Assembly (NCBI RefSeq): GCF_047495875.1
Contig: NC_092465.1
Coordinates: 8,171,160 to 8,235,159 of the forward strand
Reading direction: 5' to 3'
Length of the DNA: 64,000 bases
From: Pithys albifrons albifrons
Lineage: Eukaryota > Chordata > Aves > Passeriformes > Thamnophilidae
The notes under the pieces are model-generated. The model did no database searches, was not told the DNA's origin, and saw only the letters and a list, made by a program, of their open reading frames with translations. This document shows, one piece after another, positions 1 through 11,250 of the stretch (positions within the stretch are counted from its first letter, which is position 1; every line of letters starts with the position of its first letter). The position numbers were made by a program, and so were the translations under genes.

Positions 1-1052
1 CCAAAGCTCTAATTTGCCAGAGAAAAAAGAGTGCGTCTGGTGACAGTTATTTTATTCCTGTTTAGTGCTGGCTTCAAAATGTAAATAATAATGGCAGGCA
101 TGAAAGAAATAAGCTTTGATTCTGTTCATTTTAAATTACAGGAAAACAGTTGACTGCACAATGCAGTTCTTACTATGAGGTTTAGCCAGTAAGAACATTT
201 ATGACCCTACTATGCACCTTTAATAGCAAACAAAGCTGAGTCACCTCTGCACATCCTTTCAGAGGTGCTTCAACTCTGAGAAGAGTAGGTGTGTCAGAAC
301 CCTACAAGCAGAGGTCTGAGTGTGCAGAGTTTTCAGATCTCTTGAGGCGTGGAGCAAGACTCCTTGGGGAGCTGCAGAAATAAAAAAAAACAATTGCAAA
401 TTCCTCATCCATTTGAATGTTTGTTGGATTAAGTCTCAGTAGGTCAATAAGCATTTTTTCCCTTTGTTCATATACTGCAAAATCCATGTTCTGCAGGACA
501 TGGTTTTGAAATTGTCAGATTTTAACCAGCATTATTAATTTCCTAGGAGGATGTGGACAATGTGTTAGTGAACCATGCTTGTTTCTGAGTTTATTGATGG
601 ATCATCTGGTGATGCATAGCTGCTTTGAAGTAAAAACTCTGACTTCCTTTTTTTCAGCGTTTTTACTGCTGTTTATCTGAATGCACAAGTACGATTTGAC
701 ATATCTGTCAGCTGATCTGACTTTAGATTGAGTTTTCTGATGATGAGAGCTGTTACAGCATTGGTTTATCAGTGTTCTTAATAATGCATAATGTAATTGC
801 TCTAGACTTGCTAATCAAGCTCCATCCTCTGTTATGCTAAATAGGAAACAGACTCTGACCAGCATTTTTAACCAGCTAAAGTAGTTTTTGAGGTTGGCTT
901 ACCATTTGAAAAAAACATGAAAGATCCATAGGGCCAGAGAGAACATAACAGGGATCTTAAGACAGCAGCCTAACATTCCTCTGAAGATGTGGCTTCCTGG
1001 GTACTGTCCATACATATTTCATTCAGGTCCTCAGCAGGCACATCCACCTTTG
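1..1052. other. Non-coding AT-rich DNA, no gene seen
   Basis: No open frame of useful length, repeat family or RNA gene is recognisable. The only frame noted (302-487, minus strand) is 61 codons, resembles nothing I know, and has no splice or promoter context. Best read as intergenic or intronic sequence. Confidence 0.7.
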
Positions 1053-1131
1053 AAGTTAGTCCTGCTTTGAGCAGGAGGTTGGATTAGATGACCTCTGGAG
1101 GTCCCCTCCAATGTAAATTATTCTATGATTT
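1053..1131 (+). mobile_element. CR1 LINE, 3'-end fragment
   Basis: This reads like the last part of an avian CR1 retrotransposon in forward orientation. It has the typical end words: a 'gagcaggaggttgga' core, then 'tagatgacctctggaggtcc' and finally 'attctatgatt', the remnant of the short terminal repeat that CR1 carries instead of a poly-A tail. Only the terminal part of the 3' untranslated region is present, as expected from the strong 5' truncation of most avian CR1 copies. No coding capacity remains. Several differences from the usual consensus suggest an old copy. The left boundary is approximate. Confidence 0.85.
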
Positions 1132-4100
1132 TGTCATTTCCTATTTAAACAGTTGTTACATTACATTATTCCCTAACTCATTTCTTTCAGTTTCTTTGAC
1201 TTGAATTTCTGGAACATGCTCTGTAGCTGATACTCTCACCAAGTAGGGATGCACACTGGAAGAGTAAAACTAATAGGTTTGGTGGGTTTATAATAAAGGT
1301 TCCTATTTTTGCATGTTCTACATAAGCAAAAAAGTTTTAAGTGTTCAAAAATGGTAAACCCCTGAAAATATTTAGCCTGAAAATACAATTGTATGATATT
1401 CAGTAGTGCATCCTTTCTAAAGGCCTAATCACAGTTCAGTGTTTAGCAAAGTGTATCTCTGCCAGCCTAGATATTTGAGTGATGGTGCAGGCTTATTTGA
1501 CTCTGAAATACAAAAAGAGGATGACAAGAAATAAGAGCAAATCACTCTCAGTCTTGGGCTAAGTGGAAAGTCTGGAACAAGAAATCCTGTCCCTGAGATT
1601 TGGTTGCAAAACACACGGACAACTCTTTCCACTGCTCTGTAGCTCTACAGACAGGAAAGAAATGATAAAGCTGACATGTTACATCATCAAACACACTATT
1701 CATTATGGTCTACTCCTGACTTTTTTCCCCCCATAGGGAAGTTTTCATGAGGTAAGGGCAGGAACTCAAACCACTTGGCAAGTGTACAAACTGACCTTTA
1801 ATCACCAAAGATAATGGAATATAAAATCTACATTTGTGTTAGGATTGTCACCCTGGCATAAAAGAGGAGTCTCTTTGTAGCTTATGTCCTTTCTGACTTA
1901 ACATTTTATAACCAGTTTTAATGCCACTGCTGAGTCAAAGATGAGGGTACATGGTTTAATGTTAATGAAAAGCTGTACTTAAAGTATTCCACAGAAAACT
2001 ATATTGTATTAAAATCAAACTAGTTTTAGGTAAATTTACTATTGAATCTCACTTTTTCCTTTGGTTCCAAAATTTTAAATAAAGGATGTTATTCAAAAAA
2101 TGTTCCATGTTTGCCTCAGTCAAAGTGGCTTTGCAATATGTGCTTCTCTTGTGGATTTCTTTTCCATAGTGTACTGTAGTTACTGCTTTTCTTTTTCCCC
2201 CCTTAATTCCTTTGCAGAACATTTTTCAGTTGTGACATACAGGAATTGTGTGGAATGGTGATTGTTTAGATGAGCCTCAGTTTGATGGCAGTTGGTATTA
2301 TTCATTTATGGAGTTACAAAAGTAAAAACTATAAATGATAGGGGAATAATTGGAGTGATCAAAGGCTTTATATGATGCCCATTCAAGCAGTGAGACTCTT
2401 CCTGCTGACTTCTCCCTAGTTTGGGTCAGGCTCCTCACAAGCTGTTGGGATCTTGCATTTGTATTGTCTTTAAAAGTTGTTGCCCCCTGAAGGTGTCATG
2501 TTTAAATTTGGGTGAAGGTGACCATGTCTTCCTTTGCTTCTGCTATAGGAAACAGGATGGCTCCTTAGTCTTGACTAACAAATTTAGGTCCTACAGGGAT
2601 TCAAATAATAATAAGTCAAATAACGTAATTTTATATACTTTAAACATGCACCTGTGTCTTCTTTAGGCTTGTACAAGGTGCATACACTTGGATGTTGGAA
2701 CAGGAGACTGAGAAGATGAACTCGTGGTGTCCTTAGAAGTATAACTTGGGTCATTCACCTTCCTCCCCTCACACAGTTCCATTACATATAACCAGGACTT
2801 GTTGACAGCAATTCAGTATGCAGTATCCAAAATTAAGCCTTATGACCAGTTTTAGCAAAGACTTAACAAAGGTTGCATTTGTACATTTTCAGCTTTGAGT
2901 ACAAATGTCATGGGAATGGATTAATGTCCTGCCATTTTCTGTCCTTGTTACAATCTTTTTTTCTTTTCCCAAAGAATGTCATATCAGAATTTTAATGTCT
3001 TGTATAATCTGTGAATTATATCATTGTGCTCTACTGCTTTGACCTTTTCTACATACTGTAATTTGATGGAGTAGCCATTCCACTGCTCTCTTTTTTAACT
3101 GCTTTATTATCCCATTGGGAATATGTAGTCTGAGCAGACATTCAGAATACACTCCACCCTCATTTTGCCATCAACTGTCTGCCTTTTCATTGCTTTACAG
3201 GGCTGTTATTCAGGCTTCATATTCCTTAATTGGTACCTAAAAGGGAAGTAGACTTATCAAGGAATGTTATAAAGAGAGGAGCTTGTAAGGAACGACGTGT
3301 ACCAGAATACCAAAAAGTCAAAGTACTGTTGCATAACGTATTTCTTAAAGTAGTGTAACAATATATGTTCCTAGATGATGCAGAATTCATTTGTGCTATG
3401 ACAAAGGTGATATCAAAGTGGAAAAAGAAATACTTTCACCAGTTCTCTTTATTATCTGGAGATAGTACACTTGTGGTCTTAATGCCCTACTAATGTAAAA
3501 AGACATTGCATTTGGGAGAATACAGGAACAACGTTACAATTTTATCAGTGCCAATCTGTGGAAGAATGAGATCAAAGTGTTAGAACTATAAGAACAATTA
3601 TTTAATTTCACACTGTTTTTGTTTGAAGGTTCATCAGGAAAGTAAATGATTTCGCTTTCTGTGGTGCCTTTACAGAGTGATGTTGGTCTGCTGTGCAAAT
3701 GGCAGTTCTCTGATATGTTACAAGAGTGCTTTAGGTATAATTTGTCCTTCTATTTTGTTAAATTTACTCTAGCTTGTTTACTGTACAAAAGTTTCATAAG
3801 CCTGGGTACTTAATGTACTCTTCTGAAACTGAATAAAAAAATAGAATTCACTGTGACTGTAACATGGTTTGAAAAGAAGAGTCAGTTGTGGCTAAGGAGA
3901 AACTATTTTTGAAAAGCGGAGAGAGATTCTGAGCACAAGTTATTTGAAATGTACATTTAAATGTTTATCAGAGGAATTGTCTCTTACTGTGCTTTCATCA
4001 CTTAAAAACTTGAAACAAGTTTCAAGTCATAAGAAAAAGTGTGCATATAACATTGACGTTAAGGCAAGACACTACAAATTTGGGGAATGTATTTTTGACT

Positions 4101-5768
4101 CTTCACCCTACTTTGAAATAGCAAATACTTTCAATTGCAACCAAAATATTCACAATACAGAGAAACATCTCCCTTTCACATCCTTTGGTGAGTACCTTTA
4201 GAAAAGTTTCAGCCTCTGGGATTTGCCATTGATCATGTATGTTGACACTGTAAGACCTGATTTTTGGCTCTGAGCTGGAGCATCTGCAAACCCTGTTCTG
4301 TCTTTGCTGTTGAACAACCTGCAAAGGAAGCTGAGAGGCTGTGTAGGAACCAGGCCCAAGGCTCAGCTTCCTGCGGAGACCAAATCAGGGGACAGAAAAC
4401 GATTGCCTTTGTTACTTGTAACTAGAAAACAAAAAATATTGCCATGCCTAAGATGTCTTACATTGTTCTTTCATCTTTGTCTTTCATTCTTTTCCTACTA
4501 TTAATATATAAAAAAGGCTTTTTAGGAGCTTCTTTATCTGATTTTCAGTTTCTTCTTCTTTTTTTATATATATATTTCCTCTCTTTATTGCTATTCATTT
4601 TCTTCCTCTTTTCTGCATTTGCTAACCAATCAATATCTATCTTGAAACTTCCCCAGAATATTGTCTTTTACTATAATTTGCTATAATCACCCATCATAGT
4701 GATACACTGTAGAAGGCACAATAGCTCCAAAAACAGACAGACAAATGGTGCTTATTTTCAGATAATTTTCATTTATGTGATTTTTCTCTTTTTCTTTTGT
4801 TCTTTCCAATGGCTGTATGTAACTCCTTGACTCTTTCAAGGTCTCTGTGATGTGACTCTGCCTCAGGAAGATGACTCATTGTTCTGACCTTCGCTTCGCC
4901 CTCCTCATTTTCATGAGGCAACTTTTCACTTTGTAAAACAGAAAGCTGTTTTCACTTGCAAAATCATTTTATTGTGCCAGTCAAATTGCACAAGTCATAG
5001 CAGGATGAATCTCTCTGATTTCCCACTCAGGCTAAGGGAACATTTAAAGACTCTTGCTTTGTGTATACGTGTACTGGGTTTTTCTTATTTGTTTTTGAGA
5101 ACCAACTCAAAACATTTGCAACACAAATTCTTTTCTCTTTGTTTTGGTTTTGTATTTTTTCATTAGCTAGTTGAGTAATTTTGGTGCAGACAGCTCTAAA
5201 CCAGCGTTCTGGAGTCCTGGCTGTGCACAGGAATTTCTCTTGGTAAGAAACAGGAGTTCTGACAAGTAGACGTCTAAGATTTTCTTGATTTAAAATTAAG
5301 AGAAAACATATTTATAATTTTAAAGAATGATTCCTTCTCATTGATGGAGCCTACTAAGAAACCCATAGAGGGTTGTCTATAATTCCTAATTTGTTGTATG
5401 TGTTATTGCATGGAACTACTAGCAGTTAAAGAAAGGAAAGTTTTTATTAGAATAAATGTCATATAAATTTGGGGATATGTATCAATCCTCATAGTTGAGG
5501 TACTATTTCAAGAAGAGTTTCTCATAGATTTCTGTGCTTCCTGATATTTTTATTTCACAAAGATCTTAGAAAAACATAAATCTCCTTTGCTGTCTTAAAT
5601 GTTATAGAAATAAATAAACAGGGTCACTTTACTCTCACCGTTTTAAGCTTCATTATGGAATTTCCAATGTCCCACTTAAAAATATCTGAATTATCAAAAT
5701 TTTATAGTGATTGCCATTGCCAGGACCACTGTGTTTTCCTTGCTTTAAGTGCTAAAAATTTTGTGCTG
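1132..5768. other. Non-coding DNA, no gene seen
   Basis: A long AT-rich stretch without a recognisable gene or repeat family. Open frames at 2421-2666, 3944-4201 and 4444-4686 are under 90 codons. The last is a hydrophobic translation of T-rich DNA around 4480-4610, which includes a short TA run, so it is low complexity rather than a membrane protein. No promoter, CpG island or splice-flanked exon was seen. Confidence 0.65.
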
Positions 5769-5880
5769 GCCTATCAGTGTCATATCTTCATCAGTGATCT
5801 CGGAAGCTAAGCAGGGTCAGCCCCGGATTAGTACTTGGATGGGAGACCTCCTGGGAAATGTCCCAGGCTGTAGGTTCTAG
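5769..5880 (+). pseudogene. 5S rRNA-derived sequence (head of a composite element)
   Basis: The segment aligns clearly with vertebrate 5S rRNA. The 3' two thirds are well kept: 'gatctcggaagctaagcagg' from 5796 and 'tagtacttggatgggagacc' from 5829 correspond to about positions 41-60 and 74-93 of the 5S gene. The 5' part begins with a recognisable 'gccta' at 5769 but is about 13 bases shorter than 5S up to the 'gatctcgg' word, so it carries an internal deletion. The end 'ctgtagg' at 5869-5875 matches the 5S 3' end, but no T-run terminator follows and the sequence continues into an unrelated GC-rich body. The internal RNA polymerase III promoter is readable: A box about 5805-5817 and C box about 5833-5848. 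With the deletion, the substitutions after the A box and the missing terminator, it is not a functional 5S gene. It is either a retropseudogene or the head of a 5S-derived SINE. Confidence 0.85.
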
Positions 5881-6109
5881 TCCTGAGGACTTCACTGGCA
5901 CCGTCCAAGCTTGCTCAGCCGTGGCAGATGAACCTCAGGACTTAAACGGTGGGGCCAGTTCTGCGCACGCTGAGCCTCACCTAAAATCCACTGCGCAGGC
6001 TGGAAGGGCACACCCACGTGGGGACAGCCCTTCCCAAATCTTCGTTCGCGAAGCCGAGCCACACACACACATCCTCTACTGGTGATGACACAAAAACAGC
6101 ACCAGGAGG
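5881..6109 (+). mobile_element. CpG-rich body attached to the 5S-derived head, unassigned
   Basis: This segment follows the 5S-like head directly and differs sharply from its surroundings. It is GC-rich and holds roughly a dozen CpG dinucleotides in about 200 bases, whereas the flanks have almost none. It contains three inverted repeats: 5881-5888 with 5933-5940 (8 bp), 6040-6044 with 6049-6053 around a TTCG loop, and 6073-6084 with 6100-6109 (10 bp with a two-base bulge). A short CA run lies at 6059-6070. A word one mismatch from the tRNA B-box consensus (ggttctagtcc, 5873-5883) spans the junction. I recognise no tRNA body, CR1 tail or Deu core. The likeliest reading is the body of a 5S-derived (SINE3-like) element; the right edge near 6109 is a guess based on the last hairpin. 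Confidence 0.45.
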
Positions 6110-9100
6110 CAAAAAACTCTTCTTTGGGATGTCTTCACAGGGACCCCTTTTAGGTTATCATGAGTTTTATGATACTTCGAGCTGTTCAAGAGGTACTTTT
6201 TGATTGTACACAGAGTTCAAAATGTGAATATGTTTGGGGTTTTTTCCAGTGTAAAGGCCAATAAAATAATTACGAGTTAGTGTTAAATCTGAATAATTTT
6301 AAGCAATTTTCATGATCCTTTGAAACCTGTTTCTTGATAGTTCAAATTGTCTTGTGGTCAAAATATTATGTAAGTTTTGTTTCTTTAGGACTTGCCATTC
6401 ACCTTTCAAAAGTAAGAAACTATTTCTGTCTTCTCTTTTCTCCCCTCCTCTCTCTTCTCCCCTCTCTTCTCTCCTCTTTTGAATAGGAATGCTAAGGTAT
6501 TTAATTTGAGTTAATTCTGGACAAAGACAACACAATTAGCAGATTGTATTCCATTAACTTATCATTCCTGTTTGGCTTTTTTTTTACTGCAGTGGGTTCA
6601 AGACAGTCAGTCTTGAGAACTGTGACCTTCATTCCATAACAAGAAGTGTTTTGTGTCCTTTATGTCTCTTCAGTATTGATTGCTTTACTTGTCATTGTCT
6701 ATTGCATATTTTCTAAAGCAGCTGTATGAGAAACTCCTTTTAGATGCCTTTCTAGTTGTTGCTGTCTTATGCTTTAATAACTGTTGGTGCTAATTTATTT
6801 GTTATTTGCACATAGACCCTCTGGATTTGGTAGTTTATGAATGTTTTAAAAGTTAAATGGATCAATTTTATCTTTTTTCATTATTTTAATTAGATGATAT
6901 GAACTCCCTTCCTTCCATGGACCATAATCTTAACACATGCTGAGTTTATTTCTGTTTTCTCCATTCAGGAGTATAAATCCAGATGCTACCATACACCACA
7001 TAATTAAAACCTGACTTAATGATCATTGCTTTTCAGACCCAGATGACAGGACATCAAGAGAAAATGAATCATCTTCCTACTTCAAGTCCTTCCTTCCCCT
7101 TCAAACCCTTCAGCTGCTGACACTCCATGTGTATAACGGCACCTCCCAGAAGGAGATTGTAGCTCCTCTGCTTTCTTTTCCAATATCACTGTGCCTGTGT
7201 CTATGACCCACCCAGTACCAGGGGGAGCATCAGACCTGTTGCACTGTCCATCCTGATGCTGCTTCACACTGTAGTTACTTGTCCAGGTAGATCCTGGTAA
7301 GATCCCAGTGCATTTCCAACACGGACTAGAAGTAAGCAGACACACTGCTGGTCTCTTACACAATTTATTGCAATTTGTAGCAACAGGGTTGTCTGGGTCT
7401 GAAGCTACCACTGAGGAGCTGTTGGAGCTCCCTGGGAAAGGAGCCACATGACTAGGTCTGAGAGAAGCTGCTTTTCTCCATTATCCTGTTTATTTGAAGG
7501 GGAAGGCTTTCTTCTGTAATGCAGATGTTTAGCTGTGCAGGCCCTCTCTTTCCTTCTCTAGCATCTTGCTATACACGTGAATGCTTGCTGAGTGGAAACG
7601 TAACTATGTGAATTGTTAGACTGTGAAACAGGTTTGACCTGGTGCAACATACTGTGTTTATTGCCCTGTCCCTGTTGAGCTCTCAAGAGGGACATCTTTG
7701 TATTCCTGCAATGGATTTTACCGGTTATCTCTAAAACTCTTCAGTTTTACAGTATCCCAGGAAGGTTTTCTAAGGAGCTAAGACACATATGGTTGCACTC
7801 TGTGTCCTATACTTCCAAAGCTTCTTAAAGCTGTTGGCTAATTCTATCAGGGTTTGACAGAAGTTTTGATAACATTTAATCCCCATGTGCTCTGTGAAAA
7901 AATCGATGGTTGGTCAGAGGGCAGTGACCAGATGAGTGCTGTGGTGGCAAAGGGAGGCAGAGCTCAGTTTGTGCTGGGGCTGAAGCTCTGGGCTGGCACC
8001 CAATGTGTCCACAGCCCGGTCTGCTGGGGGGTGGGGTGGAGTGGCTGCTGCCTACTCTGTCTTCAACTTGTAGCAGTATCAGTGGAAATATTAATTAATT
8101 GGGATTCTTCATAAGTCAGGTGTTTCCATCAAGTTTGTAGAAGAATGTGTCTGTTTTTGCTGTTCAGGTCTGTATTTCAATTGTGAACCTCTTGTGAGTG
8201 TATAATGAAATGGTGGTTTTTTCAGTTTAACCTAGATTACTGATTGGCTTCTGAATTCACCAGCCATTCCATTAATTTATTTCTTTTCCTATGCTGCTTG
8301 AAGCCATAGATGCATGGCCAGCTGCATGTGGCTCAACCTGTGTGAACACTGAAATAAACACTGACATAGTTCAGGATATGTACATCTATATCTATATATG
8401 TATCTTACTACAGGGTGGTGAGAAAGTCAACAGCATCTCCCCTCAGAGACAGTGTGATCCTTACAGTAAGATTAGACTTCCTCTGTTAGAGTTTCTGACT
8501 GAACTAATAGTTATCTTGAGCTGAATCCTTACTTCTTGCTAAAGATGTCCTTACAGTTTCCCAAGGGAGGGTAAGATCTGTAGGACTATGTCTTGTCTTT
8601 CTTTTGTCCAGATTATCTCAGGGAAGGGGATTTTGTCAGGATTTATTTATAGTCAAACAACAGTCTTGGGCAGAACTGTTGGTGCCTGGATATCTCATTA
8701 GGGGATTCTTACCTGTCACAGCAGATTTGCTTCCAAAGTTTCTTTATTTCTAGAATGGTATGACCATCTTTGATTTTCAGTGACTTTTGTAGGAACAAGG
8801 TTTCAATCTTAACAAATCAATGTAAGAAAAGTAGGTGAAAAAAGGTAAAGAAAGACAGTTGAAAAAATGTTGGGGTGTTTTTATATCCAATTTCATGGCA
8901 GCCTTCATGAAAACTGCTTATGTGACAACCAGACTATTTTTTTTCCAATAGACAAAAAAATCTCCAATAAAAATCTGAAAAGCTGCAGAGTGGATGAACC
9001 TTCCCCTAGAGTCTGGTCATAGTGAGATTTCTGTGCAGAAGTTTTCATCCAGAACCCTAAATACTTCCACAAGGGGTTGGATAAAGAACTCTCATATTTT

Positions 9101-11207
9101 TCAAGTAAATTGCTGTCTGTCTACTATATTTTTTTCAGTCTTCCTGCTGTGAAACTAACCCCACTTAAAATCTGTAGGGAAGACGAGGAATTGTAACAGA
9201 TGGCAGTTAATTTTGAAGAGAAAAGTCCCCTTGATTTCTCCTGGATTACTTCGCCATCCATCATTAGATGTACTCTGTTTGGATTTAGTAAACAGTTTGT
9301 ACTTTGTTAAATAATTACTTGATCACAGCCCAGAGAAATAACTCCTGATGTTTGGTGTGATTCCAGTTGAAAGGGAGGTAACTTGGTTTATCTGGAAACT
9401 TAGAGGTAAAAAACCTTATAGTTGGTGATTGTAATTACTGAATTTTTTTTTTCCTGCAAGAAAATAGGAAGTTACCCTGAGTACGAAAAAAACCATTTCA
9501 AAATGTGGTGCATCTAATGCATTGTGATGTTCCTGCTTTCAATACTGACCCAGAACAAATCTGTCAGGTTGCACAGGTATTTGTAGGAATAATATTGCTG
9601 CCTGATCTATGGTGAATTTGGCATCTAGCAACATTTGTGGAAAAAAATAATCAAGGAATACTTTTGTTTTACACCTGACAACTCATCATTTCTGGAGTTC
9701 CAAGCAGCAGTTCTGGTTGCTGATCTTCCACCCATTTTCTTTCAAAATAAGTGTGAAAATAGCTAAAAATAAAATAATTCCTCTGTTTGGTTTCAAATCA
9801 AGCATATTTGCAAAGAAACAAGACTATTGCAAAGGCAGGAACTCCAGCTTCCACTGAAGTTTAGTTGTTGAGCTACCTTTACCTTTGGATGACTTACTGG
9901 GAGTGCCTTATCTTCAGGCACTGTCCTGACACAAGGAGATCTGGGTGCAGTGTCTAACTTGGGCAAGGTTTGGAGATGATGTGACATGTTTTAGATCAGT
10001 CTGACCTTTTCTATCAAGCTTTTCACCTTCTTCAAGAAAGAGGAGTCTCCTAAACAGTGCTGTTTGTGGACTTCCTAATGTGTTTGAAGAGTGCCTTACC
10101 TGATGGGCCAACATCTACATTAACATGTGCAGCACAATAGAAGTAGTAATATAAGTCAAATAGCAAACCATTAGAAGAGGTGACTTAGAAGAATGAGTTT
10201 CCTCCTGTGTAATTGAAATTCAGGCTCTATAAAGTCAGTAGCAATGCACTCTCTTTGCAGAGCTGTAGCATCACTCTTATTGCCATTCATATAACTTAAA
10301 TTAATCATATGCCTACTTGCAGTTTAGTTCTAGTTCAGGCTCATAAAGGGCTTTGACTTTTTCTTCTCTGAGCAAAGACAACTGAAAGCAGTTTTGAAGG
10401 TAAAATGGGAATTCTGTTGGAGTGGGATGTGATTTAGTTTCTTGTGGATTTGCTTCCATTTCCTTTTGACAATCCTTTTGCATGTGTGCCATGAGTCTGA
10501 TGTAAGGGAAACAATCCTTTCTATCTGGGATAATTCATTACTACTTTGTGAAGTTGCATTGAAAAAATCCCACCTTTTCCTCCTGTGGTGTACACCTAAA
10601 AAGGAAGGAGCTGTACTATGGGAGTGTGGAGACTGTCATTTGCTCAGTTGCTGTGCTGATGGGGCCACAGAAATATCTCATGGATATTTAGATAACAGTG
10701 AGTGTTACGGTTTATTAGAAAAATATATCAGGAAAGGTGTCACAGGTTTCCTCTTAGTGTTGCTTTCATTTCATATGAAGTCTGACGAAGGAACTGAGTG
10801 CACATGTAATTGAATTAAAATTTGGTAAATAGGAAATACATGATTTCCATCCTGAATTCTAAGCTTTAAAGTCCCATGAGGTGTTTGTGTAATGAACATT
10901 TTGAATTAAACATGTTCCTTTCCCCCCCATTTTTAAAGTACTTTGTTATAGAAGAGTTTCAGTGGCTTCTTTATTTATGGTCTTAGTCTTTCAGATACTG
11001 TGATAATATCTGAACAATTTGTTGAAGCATATCAGAGCCTCATCTCCTTTTCATACCTTCCTAAAATCCCTTGGCTTAAATTAAAAGAGAGAACATGAGA
11101 GACTCAGGAAGAAATCAGTTGGCTCATTGAAGTCTATTGTTTTCCCCTGCTTTAAAAGTAGTTTTGATTTGGGTGTAGTAGTTTTTTGGGTGGTTTAGGT
11201 GTTTGGA
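6110..11207. other. Non-coding DNA, no gene seen
   Basis: No gene can be supported. The longest open frames are 7082-7447 on the minus strand (121 codons, GTG at its head and no internal ATG) and 10442-10813 on the plus strand (123 codons, TTG at its head). Neither shows a domain I recognise. A G-rich patch around 8024-8046 and a short TA-rich run near 8385-8400 are the only compositional oddities besides the pyrimidine tract listed separately. Confidence 0.6.
6429..6480. repeat. Uninterrupted 52-base polypyrimidine tract
   Basis: Every base from 6429 to 6480 is C or T, in irregular CT-rich units such as 'ctcccctcctctctcttctc'. Long polypurine/polypyrimidine tracts with near mirror symmetry can form triplex (H-DNA) under supercoiling. 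Here the tract is most simply a degenerate CT microsatellite. Confidence 0.9.
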
Positions 11208-11250
11208 GTTTTTTGTTTGTTTGTTTGTTTTTGGTTTGGTTTTTTTTTTC
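11208..11250. repeat. (GTTT)n simple repeat with T-run
   Basis: Four GTTT units at 11215-11230 are followed by two GGTTT units and a run of ten T. This is an ordinary microsatellite. Open frames across it translate into phenylalanine- and valine-rich strings without meaning. Confidence 0.9.

Noticed and set aside
4444..4686. Hydrophobic 80-codon frame resembling a membrane protein
   Set aside because: It is the translation of T-rich low-complexity DNA, which always yields Phe/Leu-rich strings.
5769..5880. Functional 5S rRNA gene
   Set aside because: About 13 bases are missing from the 5' third, substitutions follow the A box, and no T-run terminator follows the 3' end.
7214..7229. CTCF-like word around 'taccagggggagc'
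   Set aside because: It misses the core consensus at about three positions and is a single weak match in 64 kb.
7082..7447. 121-codon minus-strand frame with several cysteines, considered as a viral envelope or secreted protein fragment
   Set aside because: No ATG anywhere in the frame, no signal peptide, no recognisable motif, and no repeat-like or LTR-like flanks.
8024..8046. G-rich patch considered as a G-quadruplex
   Set aside because: Only two long G-runs are present, followed by short GG pairs, so four stacked runs of three are not available.
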